A stretch of 64,000 nucleotides of DNA, taken from assembly GCA_963971305.1 (NCBI GenBank), contig OZ020303.1, forward strand, positions 15,497,184 through 15,561,183, in the 5' to 3' direction. A program made the position numbers and the translations under genes. A model generated the notes under the pieces. That model did no database searches. It had not been told where the DNA came from and saw nothing but the letters and a program-made list of their open reading frames with translations. The first letter of the stretch is position 1. Each line of letters opens with the position of its first letter. Of this stretch, positions 33,441-44,639 are shown one piece after another. The DNA is from Arcuatula senhousia (taxonomy: Eukaryota > Mollusca > Bivalvia > Mytilida > Mytilidae).

Positions 33441-33813
33441 TGTTGGCTACTGAAATGTAAAAACTGTACCCAAATTAAATACAACTTTAAAATATGCAAC
33501 AATATTTCCTTGTAATATTAATTACTATAAAAAATACTTTACCGTGGACGATTTATTTTTTGTTTGTTTTTATTCACACGCTTTTACCAACATCATAGCT
33601 TGTAACTATATAAAGTTTGTAAATATTCTCAAAATGTGTAGGTTATATTATTCAGATGAATTTAAAATATAATATTTCTACACGTGTCAACATCCGGCAT
33701 TGAAATGCGCTCAAATATATCAGACGTGTATATCTGCCGAAAATATGCATTGCAAATAAGTTTTTAATCATTTCTTAAATGTTTTGTAATGTCAATAGTT
33801 AATTGTAGTAAGT
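33441..33813 (-). other. Ngaro 5' leader
   Basis: About 370 bases between left repeat A1 and the Gag ATG. AT-rich and non-coding, it should contain the transcript leader. No recognisable core promoter was seen. Confidence 0.5.
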
Positions 33814-34050
33814 TATTTTTCAGATGTTGTTGGAGCAAAATTTATTACGTCTTGTCGTTTGATATGTCGGATGAGAAAGGAAGTTTGACGTGCTCATGCG
33901 CACCAGCTGTCGCTAGGGGACCGTTGCTAAGAGATCTTACTTGACCTAGTTTGATACGACTGAAAACCCTAACAAAAAGTTAAATTAATGAAGAAATGGC
34001 ACGGGCCACTTCGATAAACGATTTAAATTAATAGAATTTAAATCTTCTTA
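33814..34050 (-). repeat. Ngaro left terminal repeat A1 (237 bp)
   Basis: Matches 28119-28355 and 27075-27311 essentially base for base, from 'tatttttcagatgttgttgg' to 'taaatcttctta'. The outer side (34051 on) is unrelated flank. This single left copy paired with internal A copies is the split-direct-repeat signature. Confidence 0.92.
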
Positions 34051-34109
34051 CCTGTAATTGTTTGTGATGTCAAAATAGAAATTTCAATCTGCACACTTGA
34101 TTTTATAAA

Positions 34110-35060
34110 AAAGTTGTAATTTAAGCAATCAACAGCTTTTCTCTTTCAGCAATAGTTTTCATACTGTAGGCCAAAAACATGCAAAATGTTATTTTAAGGG
34201 CCGTTACCCCTATAAGGGGTCATCTGACAACTTTGACCCTATGAATGCTTTTGTAGAGCTAAATAAGCTGAACAAGCAATAGCTTTACTCTATCTGCAAT
34301 AGTTTTCATTCTATAGGTCAAAAACACTATTTTTCGCCTTTTAGGGGCTGTAACCCCTATAAGGGTTCATCTGTCAACTTCCATCATATGGAGACTTTTG
34401 TACAGCTAAATGACCTGACAATTAAGCAAGCAACAGCTTTTTTCTATCTGCAATAGTTTACATTCTATAAGCCAAAAACAACAAATTTTCGCCTTTAAGG
34501 GGCCATTACCTCTGTAAGGGGTCATCTAACAACTTTGACACTATGGATCCTTTTGTAGAGCTAAATGAGCTGAACATTTAAGCAAGCAACAGCTTGTTTC
34601 TATCTGCAATAGTTTTCATTCAATAGGCCAAAAACACTATTTTTCGCCTTTAAGGGGCTGTAACCCCTATAAGGGGTCATCTGATAACTTCCACCTTATG
34701 GAGATTTTTGTAGAGCTTAATGAAATGAACATTTAAGCAAGCAACAGCTTTCTCTATCTTCAATAATTTTCATTCTATAAGCCAAAAAACATGAAAAAAC
34801 ATTATTTTAGGGGCCGTAACCCCTAAAAGAGGTAGTCTGAAAACTTCGACCCTATGGAGACTTTTGTAGAGCTTAATGAGCTGAACATTTAAGCAAGTAA
34901 CAGCTTTTCTCTATCTGCAATAGTTTTCATACCATAGGGCAAAAACATGAAAAAATGCTATTTTTCACTTTTAAGGGGCCGTAACCCCTTAAAGGGGTCA
35001 TCTGACAACTGTCAAAATGGAGAAATTAGTAGAACTTTTGAACCTGTAGCAGGAGCTCGA
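34110..35060. repeat. Tandem repeat of about 150 bp, roughly six diverged units
   Basis: 'tctgcaatagttttcattc'-type words recur at about 34144, 34289, 34448, 34598, 34757 and 34909. Each is followed by 'ggccgtaacccctataaggg' and 'tcatctgacaactt' variants. Spacing is 145-159 bp. No frame is conserved. The array begins just outside the Ngaro element and is related to the repeat at 220-490. Confidence 0.8.
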
Positions 35061-37479
35061 GCCTGGCATCAAATTTCATCTATCTCTTATACTTTTTGAA
35101 TTACAAGCCAAAACAGTAGTCTGACCCCCCTGTTCTATTTTTAGCCAGGGCGGCCATGTTTTTTGACGAATCAAAAATCGAAACTTTTATGCAGGACACC
35201 CTAAGGATGAATCATACCAAGTTCCATTGAATTCTGTACAGTAGTTTCAGAGGAGAAGATATTTTAAAAATTGTAAACAGACGACGACGACAACGACGAC
35301 AGACGACAACGGACGCAATCGCTCACCTGAGCTAAAAAGTAATATTTGATATGCATTGATTTTTCTCTTAAATAATCAGACTTGAATATACGCAATTTAA
35401 CTGTATGATAGAAGCAAAGAGGCACCAATGGGGCATTCGAGTGTCAAAAGTCCGAAAGGGCAACGACGAAACCGGTACAGCACGAAGAAATACATAACAC
35501 AAAATCAACCGAACGGAAACCAACAACGCGAACTCAAGTCGTAAAATGGATAAAATGGCTTCAACGGTTAACATGGCAACCATAGTGCATGAAAACAAAT
35601 ATTCATTGTAATATAGGTTAAATTATCAATTAAAAATTGTAAAATAGCCAATTCTCTGACATACCTTGTCCCAATTTTTTTGGTGCTTAGGAATAATTTG
35701 TCTTCTAAACATTGAATTTGGAAATAGATTGCAATGTACAAAATATATTTTTATATACCCTTGAAAATCATAGAAAGCATTCAATAAAACAATGAAAGGA
35801 AAACCAACAGGATCAGGATTTAAATTATAGAGAGCGTACATGTCGATCGGAACGGTATTTTGACTTTTGTTGACGATATTTTCTCCGAGGATCACGTTGC
35901 TACAAAAAGAACAAAAGTTGGAAATCTAACAATGTGGATAACGACCATGTGCAGTACAAAACTAAAAACCTGGGACTGGGTTTCGAAAGTGTTTTTTTAT
36001 TGTGACATCGTTTTGACAATTAAAACTTCCATTGGTTATGATGTCTTAACGGTTCAGATACGATTGAAATCCTGACCCTTGTGTTTGAAATTATTTCAAA
36101 TTAAGAATATGAAAAGTAAAAACAAAGAAAAAAAAATAATTATATTTATGACAAGTCTAACGAACAGGCTTTACTGGATATTCTAGGGGAACTCGAGTTG
36201 TCAGACTCTGGACGCTATATGTGATTGCAATAACTCTCTTTTCTTAAATAGATACATCACATATGTAATCATTTATAAAAAAATCTACGACTTTATACTC
36301 AGCGAAAAATTATAACTGAAAATACTCTTTGAAACAATGATAGCACTAACCCCTTTAAAAATGTCCAACTCATTAACATTTTTTTGCGATAAAGTATTGA
36401 ATTAAAAATATTAATATATGATTTAAAAGTACTGAGCGCGTACATGTCAATCGTAACGTCATTAATACATTATTGACGATGTTTTCTCAAAGGATCACGT
36501 TAATTTGTAAAAGCAGGGAAGCATCCAGGAAGCAACACCGTACAGAATTATTTGCAACAAAGGTACATATTAACTTTAAAAGTATCATGATTGTTACAAC
36601 ACATGCATCTTGTATGTGCTCTCCATGTGTAAATGATTAATATCATAAATTTCCTAATGTAATATACTTAGTATAACTTTTAATTCCCCAAGACCTTGTC
36701 ATTAAACAAGAGTTATTTTGGAAGACATAAAGAAACACTTCAAACTTTCCACAAACTTGCGTCATTTTTTAAAAAATCTGCAAACTCTGCATTAAAAAGT
36801 AAAAGCTCGGCATTAGACATTAATTGAAGTCGTTTTCCCCGTGGAATAAAAAGAGGAATCATTGATGATTGACAAACACTGATGGTGAATATTATAAGTA
36901 AATGGTTATAACAAAATTCTGTAAGATCCTTGAAAAGTTTAAGATTTTGCCAGTGGACTTTAAACATACACTGGATTGTTATTTCATGTCCAAAAGCTTA
37001 AAGAAGCAGAGGTACCAATGGGGTATCCGAATGTCAACAGTCCGAAAAGGCAGAGACAAAACCAGTTAACACCAACAAGAACGGGACAAAAACAGACAAC
37101 ATGTAAAACATGGAAACACAAAATAACTGAATGTCAATCAAAAACGCGAACTCCAGTCGAAACGAGAGTGAACTCAGGTGCTTCGGAAGAGTAAGCATTT
37201 CCTGTTTGCTATAGCACACCCGTCGCGTTGCCAACAGTCAATTCAGTGCGTCAAATCCGGTAAAGGTAGACAAAACAAAACCCTATGACAAACCAACATC
37301 TGCATTCATCTGAGAGATCGAAATCCCATATTTGTCTATAAGTGCATGATGTCTTCCGTAAAAGTTCTTGAGTGAAGACAGCAACCGAGAAGCAACATAA
37401 CCCTGTGTGAGCAATTTTTGCGTGCCGCTCTGCTAAGGAAATCGATGTAAGTCCCACACGCTCTGGAGATACGTAAACT
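35061..37479. other. Non-coding with dispersed-repeat pieces
   Basis: At 35280-35335 lies a GACGAC-rich run leading to 'cgctcacctgagctaaaaag', a typical repeat end. About 35395-35600 and 36990-37350 are inverted copies of repeat R2 (see 59330-59700). About 35830-36075 and 36428-36500 share 'gcgtacatgtcgatcgg' or 'gcgtacatgtcaatcg' and 'gaggatcacgtt', and may be distant satellite relatives. No gene is seen. Confidence 0.45.
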
Positions 37480-38640
37480 CCATAAGCTTGGGGGGGGACG
37501 GAATGCTGCTACACAAAAAGGGAAAGTTGACGATTGGAAAGTTGAAATCATCACGTTTGTCATAGAGCTTTATTCTTTAAAGTTTTCATTGAGAGTCAAT
37601 TTCAAGTTGTAGATCTAAATATGAAGCAGACTTCCTAGAATCCGTAGTGTCCTTAATCTCAAGTTCCTGAGGATATATAAGTTGGAGAAAGTCACCAAAT
37701 AGAGAAATGTTCAGTGAAAGGACACCATGAATATAACGGAAAGTCAGGTTAAGAGAGAGCTAGTCTACGATCTTTTTTTGTGTAGAATTGATTGTAAGAA
37801 TTCCGCTTCATATGAATGAAGAAACAAATCAGCGAGCAAAGGTACACAATTAGTGCCCATTGGAATCCTAATTGTTTGATGAAAAATACGTCCACCAAAC
37901 TGAACAAATATGTTGTCAATAAGAGAGTTGAGCATGTCGATTACTTGGTCTTCTGTAAATTTGATCTTTTTCTTTGACCCATTGATGACAAAGTAAGTCT
38001 TGTTATAATCGAGCACTAAATATTTGCACCTGCGTTTTCAATTCTTTTTGAAAAAGCTGCGTTTAATCAGTTGTGCCAATCGCAATTTCAGTTGTGGAAT
38101 AGAAGTGTAAAGTGTGGAGAAATCGAATGCTTTGATGCTGTTACAAGATGAAACTGATTTAGAGTTAAGAATCTCCATCAGTTCTCTCGAATTCTTCAGG
38201 ATCCACATTTGATTGACACCATTTCTAGAATAACAACAATCGTAATATTTCTGGAGGCCGGATTTTATTACCGTAAGTATTGAAGTCAACAGTACTGAAA
38301 GAGGTTTAGTTGTTCATCTGGATGACCCTGCAATGAAGCGCTGTTTGTATGGATTTTTATGTAATTTAGGAATCCAATTCAGGGATGGAATGTCATCATT
38401 ATTGGCACCAACAGAAAGACCGAAGGAGGAAATGACAGATTTTTTATTGTCAAAGATTTCCTCCTTAGACAGTGTTGTAGCCGTGTATGTGGTGCTATTG
38501 CTGGTACAACCAACCCTCAATTCAGCTGTCAAACAGTCAATATAGTGTTTCTTGCACACAAAAACGATGTTATTTGGTGCTTTGTCTGCATGTACAACAA
38601 CATATTTGTCATGTAAGGTGGACAATGTTTGGGCAACATC
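37480..38640 (-). pseudogene. Reverse-transcriptase pseudogene, copy f (longest of its family)
   Basis: Minus strand, in order from 38625: YVVVHADKAPNNIVFVCKKH and WIPKLHKNPYKQRFIAGSS (RT N-terminal blocks), FDFSTLYTSIPQLKL (first catalytic Asp block), GGRIFHQTIRIPMGTNCVPL and LLADLFLHSYEAEFLQ. Degraded IYPQELEIKDTT, SASYLDLQLEID and KRDDFNFPIVNFPF follow to about 37490. At least three frame breaks and stops interrupt it, and the YxDD box is damaged. It shows that the family has an RT with Penelope-like block order. No endonuclease follows. Confidence 0.75.
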
Positions 38641-39373
38641 AGCGTTGCTGAAAATTTATGTTGCCTTAGTGCTCATTGAGCCTTTTAAAGAATTGATTAT
38701 TTTCAAAACCAATGACCTCACAGCTTTAACCCATTTTGACAAAACGTGATAAAGAGTTTAAGACTAGCTGCTATTGAATAGCAAAATGAAATGTATTGGC
38801 GTCGGTGATCAGCCATAACACCTATCCATTCTTAGTTAAAAATTTAGAACGGGTCAGTTGAGGCAACCATCGGAATAGTATCTTTTCACTTGAGAGATGT
38901 CTGTGTACTTTTGTGTCGAATAACACATCAAAGCTATAAATTATCCGTTTAAATTTCAAAATGTCTAAATCCAAAAGTACACAGACATCTCTCAAGAGAA
39001 ATAATAATTACCCTGAACAGCAGCATTCGAGAATAATACCGTACCTTGAGTTATTGAAACGTAGTTGCTTCTCAGGTCTTACACATGTGAGTTATCTTAC
39101 TATATCAATTAAGGTATTCGAGAAAATAACATCATGGAAATATTGATTTCCAATGCACAATGTCAATGAAAGTTTAGACGCTTTTAAAAACTATTTTGAA
39201 ATACAAATAACTAGAATGAATTTTGCTATGCCTGACGCGCGTTTCGTTACGTAATCATGAGAGGCGCTCGACCCAAAACTTTGAAAATGCCAATCATTAT
39301 ATCCAGATTATTAAAGGATTGAATAATAAAACTAAAACTACCGAACAGGGAAACCAAATTATTACTGATATCA
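38641..39373. other. Non-coding; fragments of repeat R3
   Basis: Short pieces of dispersed repeat R3 near 38890-38960 and 39200-39250 ('gcgcgtttcgttacg', 'cacatcaaagctataaatta'). The phrases 'agtacacagacatctctcaa' (38978) and its near complement (38895) are inverted copies about 80 bp apart. No gene is seen. Confidence 0.4.
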
Positions 39374-39576
39374 ACTACTGTGGATTGGTATCAATTTTCG
39401 TGGGTTGATGACAAACAATCACTTCGTGGCTGCATAAGTTTGTGGTTTTGAAGACAACATAATACAGATCAATGTAAAGTTTCCTTTTCGTGGGATATCA
39501 ATTTTCGTGGTTTGAGGCCACCCACGAAAACAACGAAAATTAATACCCCACGAATAATAATGAAACCACAGTATGT
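39374..39576. mobile_element. Small MITE with CTGTGG ends
   Basis: The left end 'actgtggattggtatcaatt' and right end '...ataatgaaaccacagtat' form inverted ends. The interior is rich in 'attttcgtggg' and 'cccacgaaaac' in both orientations. A related copy is at 40585-40783. No coding capacity. Confidence 0.55.
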
Positions 39577-40584
39577 CTGGAGTAGGCAGAATCTTGGGTA
39601 TAAATAAAAATACAACAAAGTTCCAAACAATAAATTTTCGCATTTCGTATATTCAAGAATCATCAGAGGCGCTCTACCAAATGTTGAAAATGCCAAACAC
39701 TTTATGGATATCAAGAGCTCTGAACATTAATACCAAAAATGTCAAACAGGAAACCAAATTATGACAAAGACCAACCTATGCCTGTGGTAGGTAGAACCTT
39801 ACGGTTTTGACAATTTTGAAATTTACACGGATACATTATTGCTTTGATGTGATTTTTAACACAAAAATGTTGATGCCGGAGCGGGCTAACCTCGGGGAAT
39901 TAAAACACAACCAGCAGCGTTAATCATAACGGATGTTAGAAAAATAGTTAAAACAAAGTTCCAGACAATAAATTTTGCGCTACGCCTGACGCACTCTACC
40001 CAAAACAATGAAAAGGCCAAACGTTATATTCAGATAATAAAAAGCATTGAATAATAAAACTAAAACTACCTAACAGGGAAACCAAATTATTACTAAGATC
40101 AACCTCTGTCTTGAGTAGTCAGAACTTTGGGATTTAGACTATTTGGAATTTCAACGGATAATTTATAGCTTTGATGTGTTATTTAACACAAAAGTACACA
40201 GAAATCTCTCAAGTGTAAAGAGACTATTCAACTAAGAATGGATAGTTGTTATGGCTGATCACTGACACCTATATATTTCAAATTGCTATTAAATAGAAGC
40301 TCGGCTTAAACTCTTTACAATAACATAAGGGAGAAACAATTTGACTTTTATGGATGGCAATGGATATTTTTTTATCCTACCTTTTTAAATTTGAACAAAT
40401 CTGAGTGCTTTTTTTAATTTTAAAATTTAACATAAATTTTGTCATCCTTCCTTTTTATTTCAAATGTCACCTTTGCTCAACCCATACAAAATAGATGGTT
40501 GTTCTCTAAGAAATAATGAGTCGAAGCAAACACGCAGCATATCCCGCGCTTTTCTGATGTTTAAAATTACCATGTTTTTTTTTA
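39577..40584. other. Non-coding; more R3 pieces
   Basis: About 39820-39960 contains inverted R3 text ('gccggagcgggctaacctcg', 'accagcagcg'). About 40130-40330 holds further R3-related words. No gene is seen. Confidence 0.4.
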
Positions 40585-40783
40585 TTTTTCATGGTGTATC
40601 AATTTTCGTGGTTTTAGTTGGTAGGGTTGACCCACAAAATTTGATACCCCAAGAAAAGGAAATTCCACATTGATCTGTATGCTGCAAACTTCTGAACCAC
40701 GAATTCAAGAATACAAAAACTTTCAAATTTTTATCTTTCCATGAAAATTGGTTCCCACAAAAATAAATAACTCCACAGTATAA
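40585..40783. mobile_element. Second CTGTGG-end MITE copy
   Basis: Shares 'gtatcaattttcgtggtttt' and an end 'actccacagtata' with the element at 39374-39576 and is of similar length. The left end is degraded. Confidence 0.45.
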
Positions 40784-40859
40784 GGACGAAATGACAGAAA
40801 GAAATATAGTAGTACACGTACTTTAATGAGCATTACAAGTATCAAATGCGCGCATCAGG

Positions 40860-41600
40860 CGTAGCAAAATATTTGTCTGGAACTTTGTTGTAATTCATTT
40901 TCTAGCATCCGTGATGGTTAGCGCTGCTGGTGGAGTTTTAATCCCCGAGGTTAGCCCGCTTCGGCATCAACACTTTTGTGTTGACGAACACATCAAAGCT
41001 ATGAATTATCCGTTTAGATTTTAAAATTATCAAAACCCTAAGTTTCTTCTTTCCCCAGACATAGATTAGGTTTGTCTTAGTCATCATTTGGTTCTATTTT
41101 TCGGCATTTTGTGGTTTAATTGTTCTATGCTCTGCATATTCATATAGTGTTTGGCATTTCAAATTTTTGGTAGAGCGCCTCTGATGAGTCTTGAATAGAC
41201 AAAACGCGCTTCAGGCGTACCAAAATTTATTTGTCTGGAACTTTGTTGTAATTTATATTTCTAACATACGTGATGGTTAGCGCTGCTGGTGGAGTTTTAA
41301 ATCCCCGTGGTTAGCCCGCTCCGGCATCAACACTTTTGTTTTGACGAACACATCAAAGCTATGAATTATCCGTTTAAATCTTAAAATTATCAAAACCCCA
41401 AGTTTCTTCCTACCCAAGACACAGGTTGGTCTTAGTCATAATTTGGTTCTATTTTTCGGCATTTTGTGGTATAATTGTTCTATGCTCTTCATATTCATAT
41501 AGTGTTTGGCATTTTAAATTTTTGGTAGAGCGCCTCTTATAAGTCTTAAATAGACGAAACGCGCGTCAGGCGTAGCAAAATTTATTTGTCTGGAACTTTC
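40860..41600. repeat. Repeat R3, two tandem units of about 360 bp
   Basis: The phrase 'tggttagcgctgctggtgga' occurs at about 40916 and 41276. The flanking 'ttagcccgct', 'cggcatcaacacttttg' and 'acatcaaagctatgaattat' follow in both. 'gcgtcaggcgtagcaaaatt'-type words mark unit ends. Single R3 copies occur at 46990-47330, about 47940-48030 and 53380-53440. Confidence 0.75.
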
Positions 41601-41665
41601 TTGTTATTTATATTAGATGTAATATGTTATCTTGCAATTAATTACTGAGCCTTTTTGTACGAAAG

Positions 41666-42891
41666 CCCAGAAGGCTCATTCGAGATTCAAGATTCAAAAA
41701 ACGAGATTCGGAATTCGATTTCGAGATTCGAGATTCAAGATTCGAAATTCGAAATTTAATACCCGGTATACTTATTACCAATTAGATTGCTTATTCCACA
41801 TCTCATTATTTTCTTTTGTTTTATAATCCTGTACCAATCAAAATAGTTCTTTCAAAAACGTAATTATCGAAATTCGAGATTCGAAATTCGAGATACGAGA
41901 TACGAGATTCGAAATTCAAAATTCGAGATACGAGATTCGAAATTCAAGATTTGAAATTCGAAATTCGAAACTGATATACTATAATATACTAATAACCAAC
42001 CAAATAGGTCACCATGAAATTCCAGAAATCCCCAATTTCAACAGTGTTTTCCATAATTTTGGTAAGCTCAATATATTGATATTTTTTTTCTATTTGTAAT
42101 TAAGATATATTTACCCACCATGATTTATTGTTATTATTTGCAAACCACGTATGAGTCTTGGTCGGATTTGTATAATTAATGTGTAATTCCAATCACCTGA
42201 CTCAATTTTAATCTGACGGTTTTAATCAGATACTGCAGAGGCAGATTCAGGAAAGGTTTCGTAGTTGGAATAACCTCCCTTTCTTTTGGGTTATTAAAAA
42301 GTAGCGCGGATTTTCGGCACTTAGCCGAAAATTGCTATATCATGCCAAAACAGTCCTATTACATGTAGCGAATGCTTACTTTAATACTCGCTGTGTGACA
42401 TAAGTCGTCCAGCTCATGACACACCACCACCATAGTTAGCTACTCAAGTTACAGCTGAACCAGAGCCAGGAACCTTCTCCCACTACGTGGATGGTCTTCG
42501 GTAGACGCCCACGGGCAAATCATTTCAATATATATCACCTATTATCTTAGGTATCCCTAAATTTCATAAGGCACACTTAATGAATCATCCATTTGAGTAG
42601 CTGCGAAGTTAAACAAAACTCGCGAACTTGATGACACGTGTTTTTTCTCGGGTATTTATTATCTAATTTTTTTGTGATAGTTTAAAAACCGCGAAAATAA
42701 AATATCGTAAATAAGATATATTCAGTATATGCCTCCATACAAATAATCACGAAAATTGAATTCTGCGAAAAAAGCCCTTCCATTTTGTGTCGCGAAATTA
42801 GGCTCCTGCAAAAAACCACAACTCATACGGTATATATTTCGAATCTCGAATCTTGAATTTCGAATCTCAAATTTCGTATGAGCCTTCTGGG
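41666..42891. mobile_element. TIR element with GAGATTCGAAATTC word arrays at both ends
   Basis: CCCAGAAGGCTCAT (41666-41679) and ATGAGCCTTCTGGG (42878-42891) are perfect 14-bp inverted repeats. Next to each, and again at 41868-41975, the sequence is a degenerate array of GAGATTC, GAAATTC and GATTCAA words that can pair with itself. The 1.2-kb middle has no transposase frame. The arrays look like subterminal binding-site clusters of a non-autonomous transposon. Confidence 0.6.
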
Positions 42892-42924
42892 ATTCGTATT
42901 TTTGGCATCTCTTGCAACCCATTC

Positions 42925-43320
42925 CCTAGGGGCATTATCAAAATTCTTAAACCTTTGGCACAATCTACCTCTATAGCGCTACTGCTGAGCAAAGTTTCAG
43001 TTTCGTATAACAGATAACCTGTGAGACGTTGCGTGACAAGAGAATGTGCCCTTAGGCTACATATGCAGTACAGCACCTAGGGGCATTATCATTTTTTGTT
43101 ACCTCCAGCACACTCAACATCCATAGTGCAACTACTGAGCCAAGTATCAGTTCCATATCCCAAAAAAAGCCTAGAAAGGGTTGCGCGATAAAGGAGTAAT
43201 TAACCCTAGGGCTATCTGTGCAGCCCGTGCCTTAGACGCATTATCAATATTCTGAAACATTTGGCACAGTCCCTACCAACAATGCAATCAATGACCCAAA
43301 TTTAATCTCTCTACTTCCAG
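42925..43320. repeat. Tandem repeat of about 153 bp, 2.5 units
   Basis: 'taggggcattatcaa' at 42927, 'taggggcattatcat' at 43078 and 'tagacgcattatcaa' at 43234 mark unit starts. Downstream words such as 'tactgagc' and 'caaagtttcag'/'caagtatcag' agree. It abuts the GAGATTC element. Confidence 0.75.
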
Positions 43321-43353
43321 TATTGATAACAGAGATTTATCTTGACATTAGCG

Positions 43354-43569
43354 TCAAACGTACGTGCACACGAACATACATGATATGTACGTACATCGAA
43401 CAAAATACAAAAAGACGCAGTGCAGAGAAATGCAGAGAAGATCTAAACCCTTAATATTTTTATAAGTTTTGTATTTGTAGTAATAGCGATACACTTCTAC
43501 ACCGTAATCTTTAATGACTGGGCTCACGGTGTAACAGCTGCTACTATTACAAAACTTACTAAAAGTAAA
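43354..43569 (-). other. Possible coding scrap, unresolved
   Basis: An 80-codon minus-strand frame contains SCYTVSPVIKDYGVEVYRYY, which reads like protein. I see no certain splice sites, and its upstream end runs into the word-rich element at 43570. It could be an exon or chance. Confidence 0.2.
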
Positions 43570-44045
43570 GCTAAAGCCTCCGTCACACTGAACCACGACC
43601 TTACTACGATCATAGACAGCTACGATCTTGATTGTTTCCTAAATCGTGGAACATCGTAGTGTTGGCGTCCTGGGGTCGTGGAGGTCGTGTTGTGATCGTA
43701 CGAAGTCGTGGGTGACTACGACTGCGCTACGTAAATTTTGAACATGTTCAAAACATTCGTAGTGCGGTCGTGGTGAAATAGAGCGTACTAACAGCGTACT
43801 GAGCTCGTAAGAGGATCGTAGAGCAGTCGGCTGCAGTCGTAGTAATGTCGTGGTACAATCGTGATAAGGACGTACCTTAACTGACAGCCGATCCCACTAC
43901 GCAAGCGCTACGCTCTCGTCACGATCATGCCACGATTATAGTACGACCTATAAGATCGTTCCACGATGATACTACGACCTATAAGATCATACCATGATGA
44001 CACTACGACCTATAAGACCATACCACGACAACACTACGACGCCAT
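43570..44045. mobile_element. Region saturated with CTACGATCGTGG-type words, ending in a 31-bp tandem repeat
   Basis: From 'cctccgtcacactgaaccac' the sequence is nearly all CTACGA, TCGTGG and CACGAT words on both strands. At 43932-44040 it becomes a 31-bp tandem array (unit starting ACGACCTATAAGAT, about 3.5 copies). I did not find a matching inverted right end, so the element may be truncated. Same general design as the elements at 15720 and 41666. Confidence 0.5.
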
Positions 44046-44639
44046 CACGCCCTTAGTACGTTTTACATGTAACAATTGATTCATGTGGACTGGAAAAACT
44101 ATTATCAAATGCCAAAAATTTATCAATTGGCCTAGCCTTGTGCCCATTGGCAGCAAATGCCTCCCTTGAATTCAGAAACCACAATCAAGCTTTTTCATAT
44201 CAAAAATCAAAAATATATACATGTTTTTTGAAAAAAAATCACTTTCAATGAGGTTTGATTTGGATGTTCTGCGTCAGTAAAGGAGTACATGCACAGGCGT
44301 TTGGGTCTAGGATTTAATTATTTTATTTATATGTGTTTATATAAAAAATATGACACTAATTGTAAAAGATTTTACTATCTGATTTGTTACTTTTTCTCTG
44401 TGTGTCCTCCTAAAACAAGTATTGTCTTCCACAGAACACAATAATTTTAAGCTCACCAGCTGGCTTAAGGCCATGTAAGCTTATACTATCACTATGCGTT
44501 CTTCATCTCTCGTCTGTTAACAATATAAAACAAAACCTTCTCCTCTGAAATCACTGAACCAATTAGATTTAGTCTTGGCAGGAATGGTATATGACATGTC
44601 GGTAAAGATCCGCATTTTGAAGGGATTTTAAAGACATGG
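44046..44639. other. Non-coding
   Basis: AT-rich. About 44450-44640 resembles the ends of dispersed repeats seen near 35060-35335 ('ccttctcctctgaaatcac', 'acatggccgcc'). No gene is seen. Confidence 0.4.

Larger units (their letters stand above)
26265..34050 (-). mobile_element. Ngaro-type (DIRS order) tyrosine-recombinase retrotransposon
   Basis: The minus-strand order is left repeat A1, Gag, RT-RNase H, tyrosine recombinase, SGNH hydrolase, then B1-A2-X-B2-A3-X-B3. The split direct repeats, the recombinase in place of an integrase and the absence of a target-site duplication are hallmarks of the group. The SGNH frame and lack of a methyltransferase point to Ngaro rather than DIRS1. All four reading frames are open and repeat copies are nearly identical, so this insertion is young and could be autonomous. 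Outer ends are the A-type end ...AATCTTCTTA at 34050 and the B-type end starting TCTAAGAATG at 26268. Confidence 0.88.

Noticed and set aside
26265..34050. An endogenous retrovirus or LTR element
   Set aside because: There is no protease, DDE integrase or env. A tyrosine recombinase and split direct repeats place it in the DIRS/Ngaro group.
40860..41600. CRISPR-like direct repeats
   Set aside because: Units are about 360 bp, diverged and eukaryotic dispersed repeats. No short repeat/spacer pattern exists anywhere in the window.
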